A DNA stretch of 64,000 nt, taken from assembly GCA_000818945.1 (NCBI GenBank), contig KN805387.1:612546-676545 (forward strand), given 5' to 3'. Position 1 is the first letter of the stretch, and each line of letters begins with the position of its first letter. Below the pieces are notes generated by a model. It did no database searches. It was not told where the DNA came from and saw only the letters and a program-made list of their open reading frames with translations. This document shows, one piece after another, positions 1 to 9,899 of this stretch. A program made the translations under genes and the position numbers. This DNA is from Schizochytrium sp. CCTCC M209059 (lineage: Eukaryota; Sar; Bigyra; Thraustochytrida; Thraustochytriidae).

Positions 1-3000
1 TTGAGCGAAACGCAGCCACGCCGTCCGCGACTCCGTGCTGCTCAAATCGTCCGTGCACAACAAGCGACCCCGCATCCGTCACAACCATGGCTTGTTTGTA
101 CCTATCCTTGATTCGATGCGCCACACGAAGCTCCTTTTTCGTGAGGGACTTGTCGAGGCCCTTGGCGGCCCCCTTTCCTTCTGCGTTGTCTTCCTGTGGA
201 ACCTCTTCGTCTTCATCCTCCTCGTCCTCCTCGTCCTCCTGGGATACGCAGGTGAGCCGTGGGCTTGCTACGTACCTCGAATTTGTGGCCTTCCAGCCAA
301 ATTTAGGCGGAACGAGCGAGTGTCCATTCGCTTTGTTCACGTAAATGAGATCAGGGAGACCACCTTGGCCTTGTGCGCGCAAAACTGCCCACATGGTGCC
401 ATTGCGAATGCGCTCGACGATATACCACTCGTCTGAGGAGGTCGATTCTAGCGCATAAGCAAGAGTCGAGGAACCTGTCGCCGACGTCTCCGAAACGCGC
501 GAGCAACGGTACGTCCCTCTTGCTTCATGCAATCCGCAATCGTGCAGACGGACCGCTACAATTTGACTCAGCTCTTTGAGCGTGTAACTTGCCTTTGCAA
601 TATTTAACAGCATGTGCCTTCGATATGCAATTTGAATCATGCGTGCTGCGCGGTCCAATTGTTCATCGAATGCCGATGGATCGGTGCTGCCCATTCCAAG
701 ACTCGCCAGGCTAATCTGAGAAGTTAAGACTCGCTTCATGCGCTGCTTCTCCGAAGCATTTTGTAACACAAACAAAGGCAATGGAAGCGACCCGTGCGTT
801 CCACGAGACCACCCGGCGTCGGCATCTGGGTTTGAAGTGTCCGGTGGCTGGTCCCGTTCCGTCTTACTTACATAGAATACTTTAATGTCTTCGACGCTTG
901 GGATGTCTTTGTTTGCCAGCTGCCGCGTCACTGTCCAAAGACATTTCCCTCCAAGATACACGACACGTCGGATCGTATACATGAAGCGCCCCGCCGCATC
1001 CCGTTTCACGTACATGGGTACCCCGTTCGAAACTCCAGCAACAACGTAGAGACCATTGATTTCGGGCGACCCTGCGTCGACCACGCGAATGCTTGCCTTG
1101 TCTCGGCATTGCTGTTCGAGAAGCTCGACCTCCGCTTCAATTTCTGCTTCCTCCTCACTCTTGGCACCTTCGACGCTTGTCGAGGGACTCTGCAGCGAGA
1201 GCGATGGCAATGGGGCCAACTCCCTCGTCTCTGCGAGCATTGCTGTCCATCCTTGGCGCGGGGGAAACAGGGTTATTGTCGAATTCGCATATAATGTGGC
1301 AACCTCGCCTCCATCTCGGCTAACTCTTCGCAACACCCATGTTCGATTTGAGCGCTCAATTAAGAAGTCCACATCTTGATTACCTGAGCTTGAAAGCACG
1401 TATTTGGCCGTGCCCTCGTCGGTCCCGGTCCCCATGAGCTCGTATATTCCCTTGCAAGCCTCGAAGCCGCAGTCGACAACCTCGATCCGCCCCAAGCGCA
1501 TTGTGTGCAGCGTCTTGATCGAGGCGCTTCGCACAAGTGCGATTCCTAATGCCGCGAAGCGTTTTTGCGCCATAAAGCGGCGAAAGTGCTTTTGAACGGC
1601 AATGCAGCTTTTCTCCGCGCGGACGAGCCGCTCACGCTGGACCCGGCGGTAAAAGTTTTGCAAGGTGCGCACGGCCCGTACCATCTTTTTACTCCGATGC
1701 GCAAGAGCAAACCGTCGCAACAACGCACCTCTTTCGCGAGCAAACGATTTCCGAACCATGCACTGGATTTGTGTTGCGGCCACGCGTTGTTGCTCATTGA
1801 CGCGAATGCGCACATGGGTGCATTGGAATGATGCGGTACCCTTATTTTTTGTCTGCTCGGGATCTTCCTCGAAACCGACAACCCTCGTCCATACCGGAAC
1901 TGAGGTTACTGCCGTTTGAGTCGATAACGTCGGCGCTGCCCGTCGTGTCACGGTAAGTCGGGATTCTTGCCGCGGAAAAGGGCTTTTTCCAGCCGCAACC
2001 GCCATCCGCACCTCTTCGCTTGTGCCATAGATTTTAGATGCGGTCCTAAGTCTTTCACGCAATCGGATAGAATTTCTGGCAGCAGAGGGCGGAGCGCCAG
2101 GGTGTGTCTTGGGCACATAGCCGGACTTCTTTTTTCTGGCTTTGGTATTTCTGGGGCAGGCCGAGATCAGCTCACGCTGATGCCATGTGCAATCGAGCCA
2201 GCTCCCTTCGTCGAAGAGGAGAGCGACCTGAGCAAACGCGGGCCAAAGTCGCTGGGCGTCAATGTAGAGCTGCTGCACGAGTTTACGCGTCGTACGAAGG
2301 CGAGCATTTTGCCGCACGTCAACGTGCAAGAGTGTTCTGTTTTGCGTCAAGGACCGATGCAGCGCTTCCCAAACGTTTCGAGTGAGGTCGCACTCCTTTA
2401 GGTTGAGCTGCTCAATGCTCGTGTTGAATCGCAAAGCACGCGCAAGAGCAATTAATGCCCCGGACCCAACACGATTGCCCTGTAGATTGAGCGTGGTAAG
2501 ACGGCAATGGCTGGCTACGAGCTGGGCGATAAATCCCATTTCAACGCTCTTCAAACGATGCTTTGTGAAGTCGCGATGAAGCGACAAGTCCGTTCCCTGA
2601 CAGAGCCTGACGACAACCTTTTGCGATTGCTGCAAGGCCCAGGCTCCAAGAGCCGTCCCAGACTTCTCGGTGAGCGCCGCATTGCCTGCGAGGTCAATCT
2701 CGGTAACGGTGCACGCCCGACCTGCGCTTCGAAGGGCCTTGACAAGCTGACCGACGCCGTCATCAGTCAGGTTCTGGCGCCGAAGGATGAGTTTCGAGAC
2801 GCGCGTCACAAGCGCGCCAAGAGGCAACGATGCGAGTCCGGCGTCTCCAAGCTCGTTTTCGTCCAGTACGACAGAGTAAAGGGGCACGTTCTCCTTAAGC
2901 AGCCCTTGGAGAATACCGACTTCATCGTTCTCTAGACGCCTTTGTTGGATCTCGAAGCAGAAGCGCGAGTGTGCTTGCCTCGCGGTGCGTCTCAGGTGCT

Positions 3001-3106
3001 GCGGTTTGTTTTTTGTGGCTGTCGCGCTCGACGCCCTTGTCGGCGGACGCGGCCGTCTCGTATGTGTAGTGGCCATCTCTCTCGTTTTTCCTCGACCCAG
3101 AGGCAT
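1..3106 (-). CDS. LRR, IQ-motif and novel-repeat protein (5' part, open to left edge)
   Basis: A single reading frame on the minus strand stays open for about 1,035 codons from an ATG at 3106 (second ATG at 3076, in better context) to base 1; an in-frame stop lies upstream near 3244. In order: a basic N-terminus; leucine-rich repeats at about residues 57-270 with units of the form LxxVxLDxNxLGDAGL; calmodulin-type IQ motifs at about 440-515 (AATQIQCMVRKSF, IAVQKHFRRF) and near 817 (AARMIQIAYRRHM); three copies of an 80-100-residue unit (about 538-620, 670-745, 851-938) that starts VxDxG, has NGxY or similar, a central tryptophan and, in copies 1 and 3, ends PPxxGW; then an acidic run. IQ motifs usually bind calmodulin or EF-hand light chains, so a calcium-regulated scaffold is likely. 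The C-terminus lies outside the window. I do not recognise the repeated unit as a named domain. Confidence 0.85.
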   Translation of the reverse strand, partial: MPLGRGKTREMATTHTRRPRPPTRASSATATKNKPQHLRRTARQAHSRFCFEIQQRRLENDEVGILQGLLKENVPLYSVVLDENELGDAGLASLPLGALVTRVSKLILRRQNLTDDGVGQLVKALRSAGRACTVTEIDLAGNAALTEKSGTALGAWALQQSQKVVVRLCQGTDLSLHRDFTKHRLKSVEMGFIAQLVASHCRLTTLNLQGNRVGSGALIALARALRFNTSIEQLNLKECDLTRNVWEALHRSLTQNRTLLHVDVRQNARLRTTRKLVQQLYIDAQRLWPAFAQVALLFDEGSWLDCTWHQRELISACPRNTKARKKKSGYVPKTHPGAPPSAARNSIRLRERLRTASKIYGTSEEVRMAVAAGKSPFPRQESRLTVTRRAAPTLSTQTAVTSVPVWTRVVGFEEDPEQTKNKGTASFQCTHVRIRVNEQQRVAATQIQCMVRKSFARERGALLRRFALAHRSKKMVRAVRTLQNFYRRVQRERLVRAEKSCIAVQKHFRRFMAQKRFAALGIALVRSASIKTLHTMRLGRIEVVDCGFEACKGIYELMGTGTDEGTAKYVLSSSGNQDVDFLIERSNRTWVLRRVSRDGGEVATLYANSTITLFPPRQGWTAMLAETRELAPLPSLSLQSPSTSVEGAKSEEEAEIEAEVELLEQQCRDKASIRVVDAGSPEINGLYVVAGVSNGVPMYVKRDAAGRFMYTIRRVVYLGGKCLWTVTRQLANKDIPSVEDIKVFYVSKTERDQPPDTSNPDADAGWSRGTHGSLPLPLFVLQNASEKQRMKRVLTSQISLASLGMGSTDPSAFDEQLDRAARMIQIAYRRHMLLNIAKASYTLKELSQIVAVRLHDCGLHEARGTYRCSRVSETSATGSSTLAYALESTSSDEWYIVERIRNGTMWAVLRAQGQGGLPDLIYVNKANGHSLVPPKFGWKATNSRYVASPRLTCVSQEDEEDEEDEDEEVPQEDNAEGKGAAKGLDKSLTKKELRVAHRIKDRYKQAMVVTDAGSLVVHGRFEQHGVADGVAAFRS

Positions 3107-3482
3107 GAGCGCCCGGTGCTGCCGCAACGCAGCGCGACGCAACGCAGCGCAACGCAACGTAGCGCAAGGCGAGGTGAGGCGGTCTGCCTCTTGCCACGAG
3201 TGGCGCTGGTGTTCAATGGATAGATGGGCGCGGGGCTCGAGTCACTCAAGCTAGCCGGTTCGCACGGTGTGCGCTGACGCAGTCCGCGCTCCCACACTCG
3301 CTTGATCCTCGGTGATCAAAACAAGAGTGACGCCATCACTAATGAATGTAAAGGCCTAGCATTCAGATAGGAAGGTCCTAGGTAATACGGTGCGTACTGC
3401 TCGTTAAAACTTTTTTACACATGATTCAATCTTCATAATAATACATCTAGCAACAATAGTATCGCGAGAGACCTATCTTCAA
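3107..3482. other. Intergenic: upstream of LRR-IQ gene
   Basis: No gene seen. A degenerate short repeat of the type CGCAACGCAG occupies about 3121-3175, and the rest is ordinary sequence that must hold the promoter of the LRR-IQ gene and the 3' end of the 207-aa gene. Confidence 0.5.
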
Positions 3483-4106
3483 TCAGCGCACCTCGAGCAT
3501 GTCGAGGTGGCGGTTGTTAAGCGCAAACTGAATGGTGGCGTCAGCATCCTTGCCGGACGCGCGCACGAGGCAAATATCGCCTGCTCCATTGCTCGGGTCT
3601 GATGTGAAGGCGTCGCCGACGTAGAACACAGGCATGTGCCCTGCCACGCCGCGCAATTTGCGCAAACTCTCGCCCACGTTACGAGAGTAGACAAGAAAGC
3701 CAGATTGTTGACGCGCGAGGCCCTTGCGCACCGCGTCTACGGTGGCCTCGCGTGACGCGTCGTCCAGCACTTCGAGGCCATACAGCTGCGCCACGTCTGC
3801 AGCAGCCCGGGCGCTGATGCTGCCTCCGAGAATCACCAGCTCCGCCTCAGGAATGTCGGCAAGGGGCTCGCCCCCCTCCTCGCCGATGTCCGAGATCTCC
3901 TCATCGCTGCTGCTGGCAACTCCTCCATGCTCGTAGTCATGGTGCTGGTGGTCGATATTCTGGTCAGACTCGGAGTCGCTCATGACAACGTCTGGGTCTT
4001 CTTGGGGAATCGGCTCGGGTGCCTTCTTGGTGGAGCCCAGGTCAGCTGCAGCGGCGCGCTGCGACGCCATCTTGGGTGGAAGTTCGGGTCCAAAATGAAC
4101 TGCCAT
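3483..4106 (-). CDS. Uncharacterised 207-aa acidic protein
   Basis: The ATG at 4106 sits in CGCAAG-ATG-G after a purine-rich, U-poor leader, matching other starts in the window. The first 95 residues are low-complexity and acidic (VVMSDSESDQ, SSSDEEISDIGEEGGE). The remaining ~110 residues look like a folded alpha/beta domain (AELVILGGSISARAAADVAQ, GHMPVFYVGDAF, GDICLVRASGKDAD). I recognise no family, signal peptide or membrane segment. An array resembling heat-shock elements lies about 260-340 bases upstream, so heat or stress induction is possible. Function unknown; coding status supported by the start context, clean frame and length. Confidence 0.7.
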   Translation of the reverse strand: MAVHFGPELPPKMASQRAAAADLGSTKKAPEPIPQEDPDVVMSDSESDQNIDHQHHDYEHGGVASSSDEEISDIGEEGGEPLADIPEAELVILGGSISARAAADVAQLYGLEVLDDASREATVDAVRKGLARQQSGFLVYSRNVGESLRKLRGVAGHMPVFYVGDAFTSDPSNGAGDICLVRASGKDADATIQFALNNRHLDMLEVR

Positions 4107-4694
4107 CTTGCGCTCTCTTTCTTTAGCTCTCTCTCTCTTTCTGCTTCTTCCTCCGTCCGAAAGTTGCGGTCGAAGCACTGTCAGGTTACTTCCGTTGCAG
4201 TTGCTTGGTCGCTTGCTTGATTGCTGGTTTGCTTGTTTGCTGGTTGGTGATGTGGCTTTCTTTGGTCACTCTTGGCTGATCTTGTGAGCTGACTCGGCGA
4301 GTTTCGGATTTGCTTGACCCTGCGCGGACCGCTTGGAGGCGACCTTTCGGGAAGAATTTTCTCGAATGTTCCAGAAAGTCTGGAATATTCGAGATTTTTT
4401 TCTGGAATATTCGAGATTTTTTCTGGAATATTCGAGATTTTTCGAGATAGAAGCCGTAATTTCCTAGGACTCGGAACTTTGGCGGCTCCGCTTTCATTGA
4501 CTGTCTTTCTTTCTTTTTTTGGCAGTTTGTTCGCACGCCCGGCGATGGTGCAGGTCTATGGATAGAAAACGAAAATCATAACATCAGTGAAAGACATTGA
4601 CCACATTGATCTATTTATACATGTGAGGCGGATCCACTTGCTGAGTGATCCCGCCCTCGGCTTGCCAGATTGACTGCGACCGTGTGTCTGCTTA
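4107..4694. other. Intergenic between two minus-strand genes
   Basis: It is the 5' flank of the 207-aa gene and the 3' flank of the J-domain gene. It holds a pyrimidine-rich (purine-rich on the coding strand) leader at about 4110-4160 and the repeat array at 4362-4447. No coding signal seen. Confidence 0.5.
4362..4447. promoter_or_regulatory. Heat-shock-element-like array with 21-22-bp tandem repeat
   Basis: GAA at 4364, TTC at 4369 and GAA at 4374 form a perfect three-unit nGAAnnTTCnnGAAn element, the classical binding pattern of heat shock factor trimers. It is followed by three tandem copies of a 21-22-bp unit (starting 4379, 4401, 4422), each containing GGAATATTCGAGA, that is GAAnnTTC followed by a partial third unit. 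It lies 256-341 bases upstream of the ATG of the 207-aa gene. Binding is inferred from the pattern only. Confidence 0.55.
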
Positions 4695-5820
4695 CTAAGC
4701 GCTTGACGGTCCGTCTCCTGGACGACGAGTACTTTCGCCTTCCTCCTGCTGGCGCTCACGCTCACGCTGGACGCGAATAATTTGACTTGCGGTAGACACT
4801 ATAGAACCCATGGTGGCGAGACTCCGCGCCCAAGCCTGCAGTCGCGTCTCTGGCGGGGCCTCTTCTTCTGGCCCAGAACTCGATCCTACGCCAGGGCCGC
4901 CGCTCGCGGCGCTCCGCTGCGAGCCATCGGATTGACGTTGCGACCCAGGGGCAGGTGTTGGGTTGTGATGCTGTGGATTGATCCAACCGTCCACAAATAG
5001 AAAGGCTGATGCAAGATGATCGAATATTGTCGTTTGACGTTCATGCTCAATGCCGTGCTCTTCGGCATACTGGGGGTCGAAATCACAGAATGTAAGCGAG
5101 ATGGAGCGATGAGTGAGTCGTTCTGTCACAAAGAGCCAGAGCGATGCGACGCCATGCCCATTTGAGCACGTACCTGGTTCATGGCTTGTGCGAACATTGC
5201 AAAGGCCTGATCGGCAGACATTTCCATGACGACCGTGTCCCCATGCTGGCGAAAGTTATACGGTGAGCTCGTCTGTTCGCGCGCATCATATTGCGCGCGC
5301 TTGAGACTATCTCCCAACGTATCGTAGGCTTCTGCGACCCTCTGTGCTCGTCAGAGCACAAGCAGTTAGTTGGTAATGGTTAGTTTCTTGGAGGAGCTAG
5401 CTTCGACACGAGCTTTTCATCAAGGTTCAAGTTTTGACGTACTTGGAACGCCTCCGTGGCGCGCGGGTGCGAGGTTTTGTCCGGGTGGCACTCCATGCTG
5501 CGCTTCAGGTACGCCTTGCGCAGCACGCGGTTCGACTGCGCCTCGGTCTGGGTCACCTGCAGCACCTCGTACAGCGAGTCGGCGGCTAGAATGCTCTCGA
5601 CGACGGCCTCCCGCGCCACCTCGGAGTCCACCGACCGCTGCGACGCGGGCCGCGGCCCTGCCGCCGACGGGGCCTCCATCGCGCCTGCGCCGGCCCCCGC
5701 CGCTACCGCTACCGCCGCCTCCTGCCCGTTCCGCTTCTGCCGCCGCCGCTGCTGCTGCTGCTGCTGCTGCTGCTCCGCGGGGTGCGGCTTCTCCAGCTCG
5801 TCTTCAACAGCATTCGGCAT
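4695..5820 (-). CDS. J-domain (DnaJ/HSP40-type) protein, three exons
   Basis: Exons 5443-5820, 5174-5341 and 4695-5069, all joined in phase 0; introns of 101 and 104 nt begin GTACGT and end CAG. The spliced protein has 306 residues. The N-terminus carries poly-Gln (from CAG repeats) and an Ala/Gly-rich stretch; the J domain covers about residues 81-146 with LYEVLQV, the catalytic HPD at 112-114, and, across the first splice, EAFQ|RVAEAYDTLGDSLKRAQYD, which is exactly where J domains continue. The remainder has no zinc finger or typical substrate-binding domain, so this is a class C-type J protein that would stimulate an Hsp70; its client is unknown. It is divergently paired with the helicase gene, 185 bases away. 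Confidence 0.85.
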
Positions 5821-6005
5821 CCAGGACGCCTTCGCCTGCGCCTCGCCCGCGCCCGCAGACCGCAGCCGCGCGGGAGCAGCTGCCGCGCGCGGGGCGAGCC
5901 CCTGCGGACCGGCCGCTGGCGCGAGTCGCGCGGCGGGACGGAGAAGGGAGAGGGGCAGGAGAAGGAGAAGGAGGCGCCGCGAACGGCGGCATCGCGAACG
6001 GCGGC
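5821..6005. promoter_or_regulatory. Short divergent intergenic region (J-protein / helicase)
   Basis: Only 185 bases separate the ATG of the J-domain gene from the chosen ATG of the helicase gene on the other strand, so both promoters and leaders must lie here. It is very GC-rich, and the helicase side is purine-rich (about 5939-5977). No TATA-like element seen. Confidence 0.5.
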
Positions 6006-9000
6006 ATGGCCAAGAAGAAGGGGACGCAGAGCGGCGCCGAGGGGGCGGGCGGCGCTGCGAAGGCGCCGACGCGCGGCAAGGGCAAGGCGCCCATCAACTT
6101 CGTGGACGAGTCGTACAAGATCCGCATCGACAGGGTGATTGAGGATTTCAAGAGGTCCGGTGAGGCAGAGTTCAGGTTTCCGAGCTCCTTGAACAACACC
6201 GAGCGCAGATACGTCCACGAGGTCTGCAAAAAGGAGGGCCTCGCGTCCAAGTCCCGCGGCAAGGGAGACGACAGGTATCTCACGGTGAGTCGCAAGGTTG
6301 TCTCCAAGAACGCAGATGAGGAAGTCCCGCGTCTGGATCTCGGGAGGCCCAGCGAGAAACTCCTTGCGGACTTTTTCACAAAATATCCCATCTCCAAGAG
6401 CGAAGAGCAAAATGCACGCGCGCGCTCTTGGCAGGAGGAAGACACGCTTTTCCCCGCGGATGAAGACTACGAGGACAGCGAAAAAGACGCCCAGAACGGA
6501 GGTCGCCCCGCGCCCGCACGCTACATCGAGCCAGCGCCCTTGCCATCGTCGGCGAGCACCACCACCTGGGACGAACACTTTACGCACGTGGGCCAGGCGC
6601 GACGGCAGCTCCCGGTATGGGCCAAACGGGACGAAATTCTGCGCGCTGTCGAGGCGTGCGATGTGACGGTGATTACCGGCGAGACAGGCTGCGGCAAAAG
6701 TACGCAAATTCCGCAGTACCTCATGGAAATGCAAAGCCGTCAGTTCAACATTGTCTGTACGCAGCCGCGACGTTTGTCTGCTGTAGCGCTGGCCGATCGC
6801 GTCGCGTCAGAAAATGGCACCGGGGACGTTGGAGACGTAGTGGGCTACAGCGTGCGTCTGGAACGCAAGCGGTCCGAGCAGACACGATTGCTGTACTGCA
6901 CCACGGGTGTGCTCCTCCGAGAGCTTGCGCATAGTCCCAAGGCGCTTGAGCGCGTCACGCATCTTGTCATCGACGAAGTGCACGAGCGTGACATCAACTC
7001 TGACTTTTTGCTCATGATTGTGCGCGAGCTCTTGCTCCAGCAAAAGAAAGCCTCTTCTTCTTCCTCCTCGGGCCAAACGAAACTCAAGCTTGTTCTCATG
7101 AGCGCCACGATGCAAGTGAATGCTTTCTTGCAGTACTTTAGCAACACGCATTATCCTCTCACCTGTCAGTATGTCAAGGTGCCTGGTAAGCTTTTTAGCG
7201 TTCACAAGCTCTTTCTCGAGGATGTTCTTTCCCGGACAAACTATGTCGACCGTCTCATGGAGCGCAATAAGCGAATTGCTAACGCGCTCGCCTCCATTGC
7301 GGACCGAAGCAGCGCCGGGGTGGGCGAAAATGACGCGAGCGGACGCAGAGGTGACAATCTCGACCTTGGCGTGGACAATGGTGCGGCTGAGCCCATCGAG
7401 AGCTTTGTCGAACCCGAAGAGTTCGTGTGCCAGCTGTGCGAGGCCCAATTCTCATCGCCTGGCAAATTCGGCGCGCATGCGGCCTTTTGCACAGGACCTG
7501 CCACACAGTCTGCCAGCGCATGGGATGTTGGCGAGGACAATAACATTGCGAATGGCGAGGACGGTCGCAACGAAATTGTAGCCACATGGGAGTCCGCTTG
7601 GAACCAAGCGGACGATGATGATGATGATGATGTCAATGACGGGAGTCAAGGAAACTCAAACGATTCGGAAAACGATGGCATGGAAGAGGATGACGACAAT
7701 GACAACAATGACAACAATGAGGACGAGGGCCTCTTGCTTGGATACGGCATCGGTGCAGCCGACAAACCCTTCGATGCTCCCTTGGCGACGAATGGTGCTG
7801 GGGCAGTCGACGACATTGACGAAGGCGGCGAGAACATGGATGTAAGCGAGAGCATGAAAGCAACGGACGCCCAAATTTTGCTTGATCAATACCAGTATGC
7901 GCGTCAGCTCACCGGCCTTGACGACGATACGCAGCTGGACATCGACTTGATCGTCGAGGTTCTCCAGCAAATAGAGCAGTCGCATGACGACCTTTCGCGA
8001 TTCGTTGGGCGAAAGCGAAAGTCTGTGGACGCTGGTTTTGGTCGTCTCGCAGACAAGGGATCTGTGCTCATCTTTCTCTCTGGCTGGGACGAGATTGCCA
8101 AGCTTTGCGATGCACTACAAGATCATCCCCTTTTCGGCGACGAATCTCGCTTCTTGGTCCTCCCTCTGCATTCGGGCGTGACGCCAGCGAGTCAACGACA
8201 GGTATTTAAGCGCGCCTCACGAGGCGTGCGCAAGATTATTTGCTCTACGAATATTGCCGAGACCTCGGTGACCATTGACGATGTCGTGTACGTCATCGAT
8301 CTCGGCACCTCCAAGACGAAGCGCTATGACCCGCACACCAAGGTGTCGAGTCTGACCAACGGCATCATCGCCAAGGCTAACGCGATTCAACGCAGCGGGC
8401 GCGCCGGACGCGTTCGCTCTGGCATCTGCTTCCGCATGTACTCGCGCACCCGTTACGATGCCATGCTCGAGGAGGAAGCGCCTGAAATGCAGCGCACCGC
8501 TCTGGAGGAGGTTTGCCTGCAGAGCTGCGTCTTGTTAGAGAAACGCACGTTTTCTGTGGCGTCCATGGCGAACAAACGAGTCTTCGTTCGCAACTTTTTA
8601 GGTCGCGCCCCAGACGCGCCGCAGGATATTTCTGTGCGCAACGCTCTCAATCTGCTTTTTGAGCTAGGTGCCATTGGCACAGACGAGAAGCTGACTCCCT
8701 TAGGGCACGCTCTGGCGCGCCTTCCTCTTGACCCGCGTCTTGGCAAGATGGTGCTCATCGGCACAATGTTAGGTGTCAAGGAGCAAGCGGTGACACTTGC
8801 AGCATTTTTTGCAACGGGCCGAGACCCCTTTGTGATTCCGCTCACCGCCGCAGACCGCAAGCGTTTTGAGACGAGTCGCCATCGTCTTACGGGGGGAGAA
8901 GACGGAGACCACGTGGCGTGTTTTCGTGCGTACGAAGAGTATTCGCGCATGGGTCGGTCGGCATGCGGGCAATACTTTTTGTCGCCGTCCATCATGAACA

Positions 9001-9899
9001 CGGTAGTCCAAACGCGTCGCCAGATCATGAGCCTGTTGCCGAGAATGCCCGTCATTGACTTTCGCCAAGAGGCTGTCTCGACTGCAACCCTCATTGAAAT
9101 ACTGGCCAGCATTGGCACGTTCCCCAATGTAGCGCTTCAACTTCCTGGGAGCAAGTCGTTGCGTTCGGGTCCGGAAAAGAAGATTTTGCCGCACAAAAGC
9201 TCGGTGCTCAGGCTCGAGGTGAGTGAGGCCCCGAATGCACACGTTTGGGTCGTATTCGACGAGATGACGCGTTCACGCCATTTTTGCAGCATCCGCGGCT
9301 GTTCGCGAGTTCTCCCTGTTCTTGTGGCTCTCTTCAGGGGCGTCTACACGCTCGACACGGCCGAGGATGGAACAACGCGCGTACATTTAAATGAATGGGT
9401 CGAGCTTTGCGCTGCGAATGACGCTTCCGCTCTGCAGGTAGCAGTGTTGCGCGACCGTCTGGAGGTTCTCTTTGCACGGAGCCTTGTGGACGGGAAAAAA
9501 TTCTCGGAGGATGAGACGGCCGCAGCGGGAGCGCTCTTGCGCCTCATTGCTACGGAGCGAACAGGTCAAAAGCTCGACTCGTCCCAGCTCGGCGCGAATG
9601 GTGTGCAAGGTGGGCGTGGACGCGGTCGCGGGCGCGGACGTGGTGGCAACGGTTTCCGCGGTGGCCGAGGCGGCGGAGCTCAGCAAAATGCCAGCAATGG
9701 TCATTACGCACCGCGAGGAGATGCGAGTGCGGGAAGTGGTGGTCGCGGCCGTGGGCGCGGTCGTGGTCAAGGGCAGCAAGGACCAGGTCGAGGGCGCGGG
9801 CGAGGTCGCGGCCAAAGCCAAGGCCAGGGCCAGGGCCACGCTCAGCGCGGAGGAGAACGAGGTCGAGGCCGAGGCCGAGGAGGTCGCGGAAATAGGTAG
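6006..9899 (+). CDS. R3H-domain DExH-box RNA helicase with RGG tail
   Basis: Protein of 1,297 residues, ATP-dependent RNA (or G-quadruplex) remodelling. In order: R3H nucleic-acid-binding domain (about 30-100); helicase motifs GETGCGKST (225), TQPRRLSA, DEVH (323), SAT (366); an inserted C2HC finger (FVCQLCEAQFSSPGKFGAH, about 475) followed by a long Asp/Asn-rich acidic stretch; then RecA2 (SVLIFLSGWDE ~685, QRSGRAGR ~795), the HA2 and OB regions, and a C-terminal Arg/Gly-rich tail (about 1200-1296). R3H plus DExH is known from the YTHDC2 and plant NIH groups; RGG tails occur in DHX9. I chose ATG 6006 because everything upstream in frame overlaps the J-protein gene and lacks domain signal. 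No YTH domain or ankyrin repeats seen. Probably cytoplasmic or nuclear RNA metabolism. Confidence 0.92.
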   Translation: MAKKKGTQSGAEGAGGAAKAPTRGKGKAPINFVDESYKIRIDRVIEDFKRSGEAEFRFPSSLNNTERRYVHEVCKKEGLASKSRGKGDDRYLTVSRKVVSKNADEEVPRLDLGRPSEKLLADFFTKYPISKSEEQNARARSWQEEDTLFPADEDYEDSEKDAQNGGRPAPARYIEPAPLPSSASTTTWDEHFTHVGQARRQLPVWAKRDEILRAVEACDVTVITGETGCGKSTQIPQYLMEMQSRQFNIVCTQPRRLSAVALADRVASENGTGDVGDVVGYSVRLERKRSEQTRLLYCTTGVLLRELAHSPKALERVTHLVIDEVHERDINSDFLLMIVRELLLQQKKASSSSSSGQTKLKLVLMSATMQVNAFLQYFSNTHYPLTCQYVKVPGKLFSVHKLFLEDVLSRTNYVDRLMERNKRIANALASIADRSSAGVGENDASGRRGDNLDLGVDNGAAEPIESFVEPEEFVCQLCEAQFSSPGKFGAHAAFCTGPATQSASAWDVGEDNNIANGEDGRNEIVATWESAWNQADDDDDDDVNDGSQGNSNDSENDGMEEDDDNDNNDNNEDEGLLLGYGIGAADKPFDAPLATNGAGAVDDIDEGGENMDVSESMKATDAQILLDQYQYARQLTGLDDDTQLDIDLIVEVLQQIEQSHDDLSRFVGRKRKSVDAGFGRLADKGSVLIFLSGWDEIAKLCDALQDHPLFGDESRFLVLPLHSGVTPASQRQVFKRASRGVRKIICSTNIAETSVTIDDVVYVIDLGTSKTKRYDPHTKVSSLTNGIIAKANAIQRSGRAGRVRSGICFRMYSRTRYDAMLEEEAPEMQRTALEEVCLQSCVLLEKRTFSVASMANKRVFVRNFLGRAPDAPQDISVRNALNLLFELGAIGTDEKLTPLGHALARLPLDPRLGKMVLIGTMLGVKEQAVTLAAFFATGRDPFVIPLTAADRKRFETSRHRLTGGEDGDHVACFRAYEEYSRMGRSACGQYFLSPSIMNTVVQTRRQIMSLLPRMPVIDFRQEAVSTATLIEILASIGTFPNVALQLPGSKSLRSGPEKKILPHKSSVLRLEVSEAPNAHVWVVFDEMTRSRHFCSIRGCSRVLPVLVALFRGVYTLDTAEDGTTRVHLNEWVELCAANDASALQVAVLRDRLEVLFARSLVDGKKFSEDETAAAGALLRLIATERTGQKLDSSQLGANGVQGGRGRGRGRGRGGNGFRGGRGGGAQQNASNGHYAPRGDASAGSGGRGRGRGRGQGQQGPGRGRGRGRGQSQGQGQGHAQRGGERGRGRGRGGRGNR

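Noticed and set aside
5370..6005. Upstream in-frame extension of the helicase
   Set aside because: It overlaps the J-protein exons on the other strand, is Pro/Ala/Arg low-complexity, and the R3H domain begins after ATG 6006.
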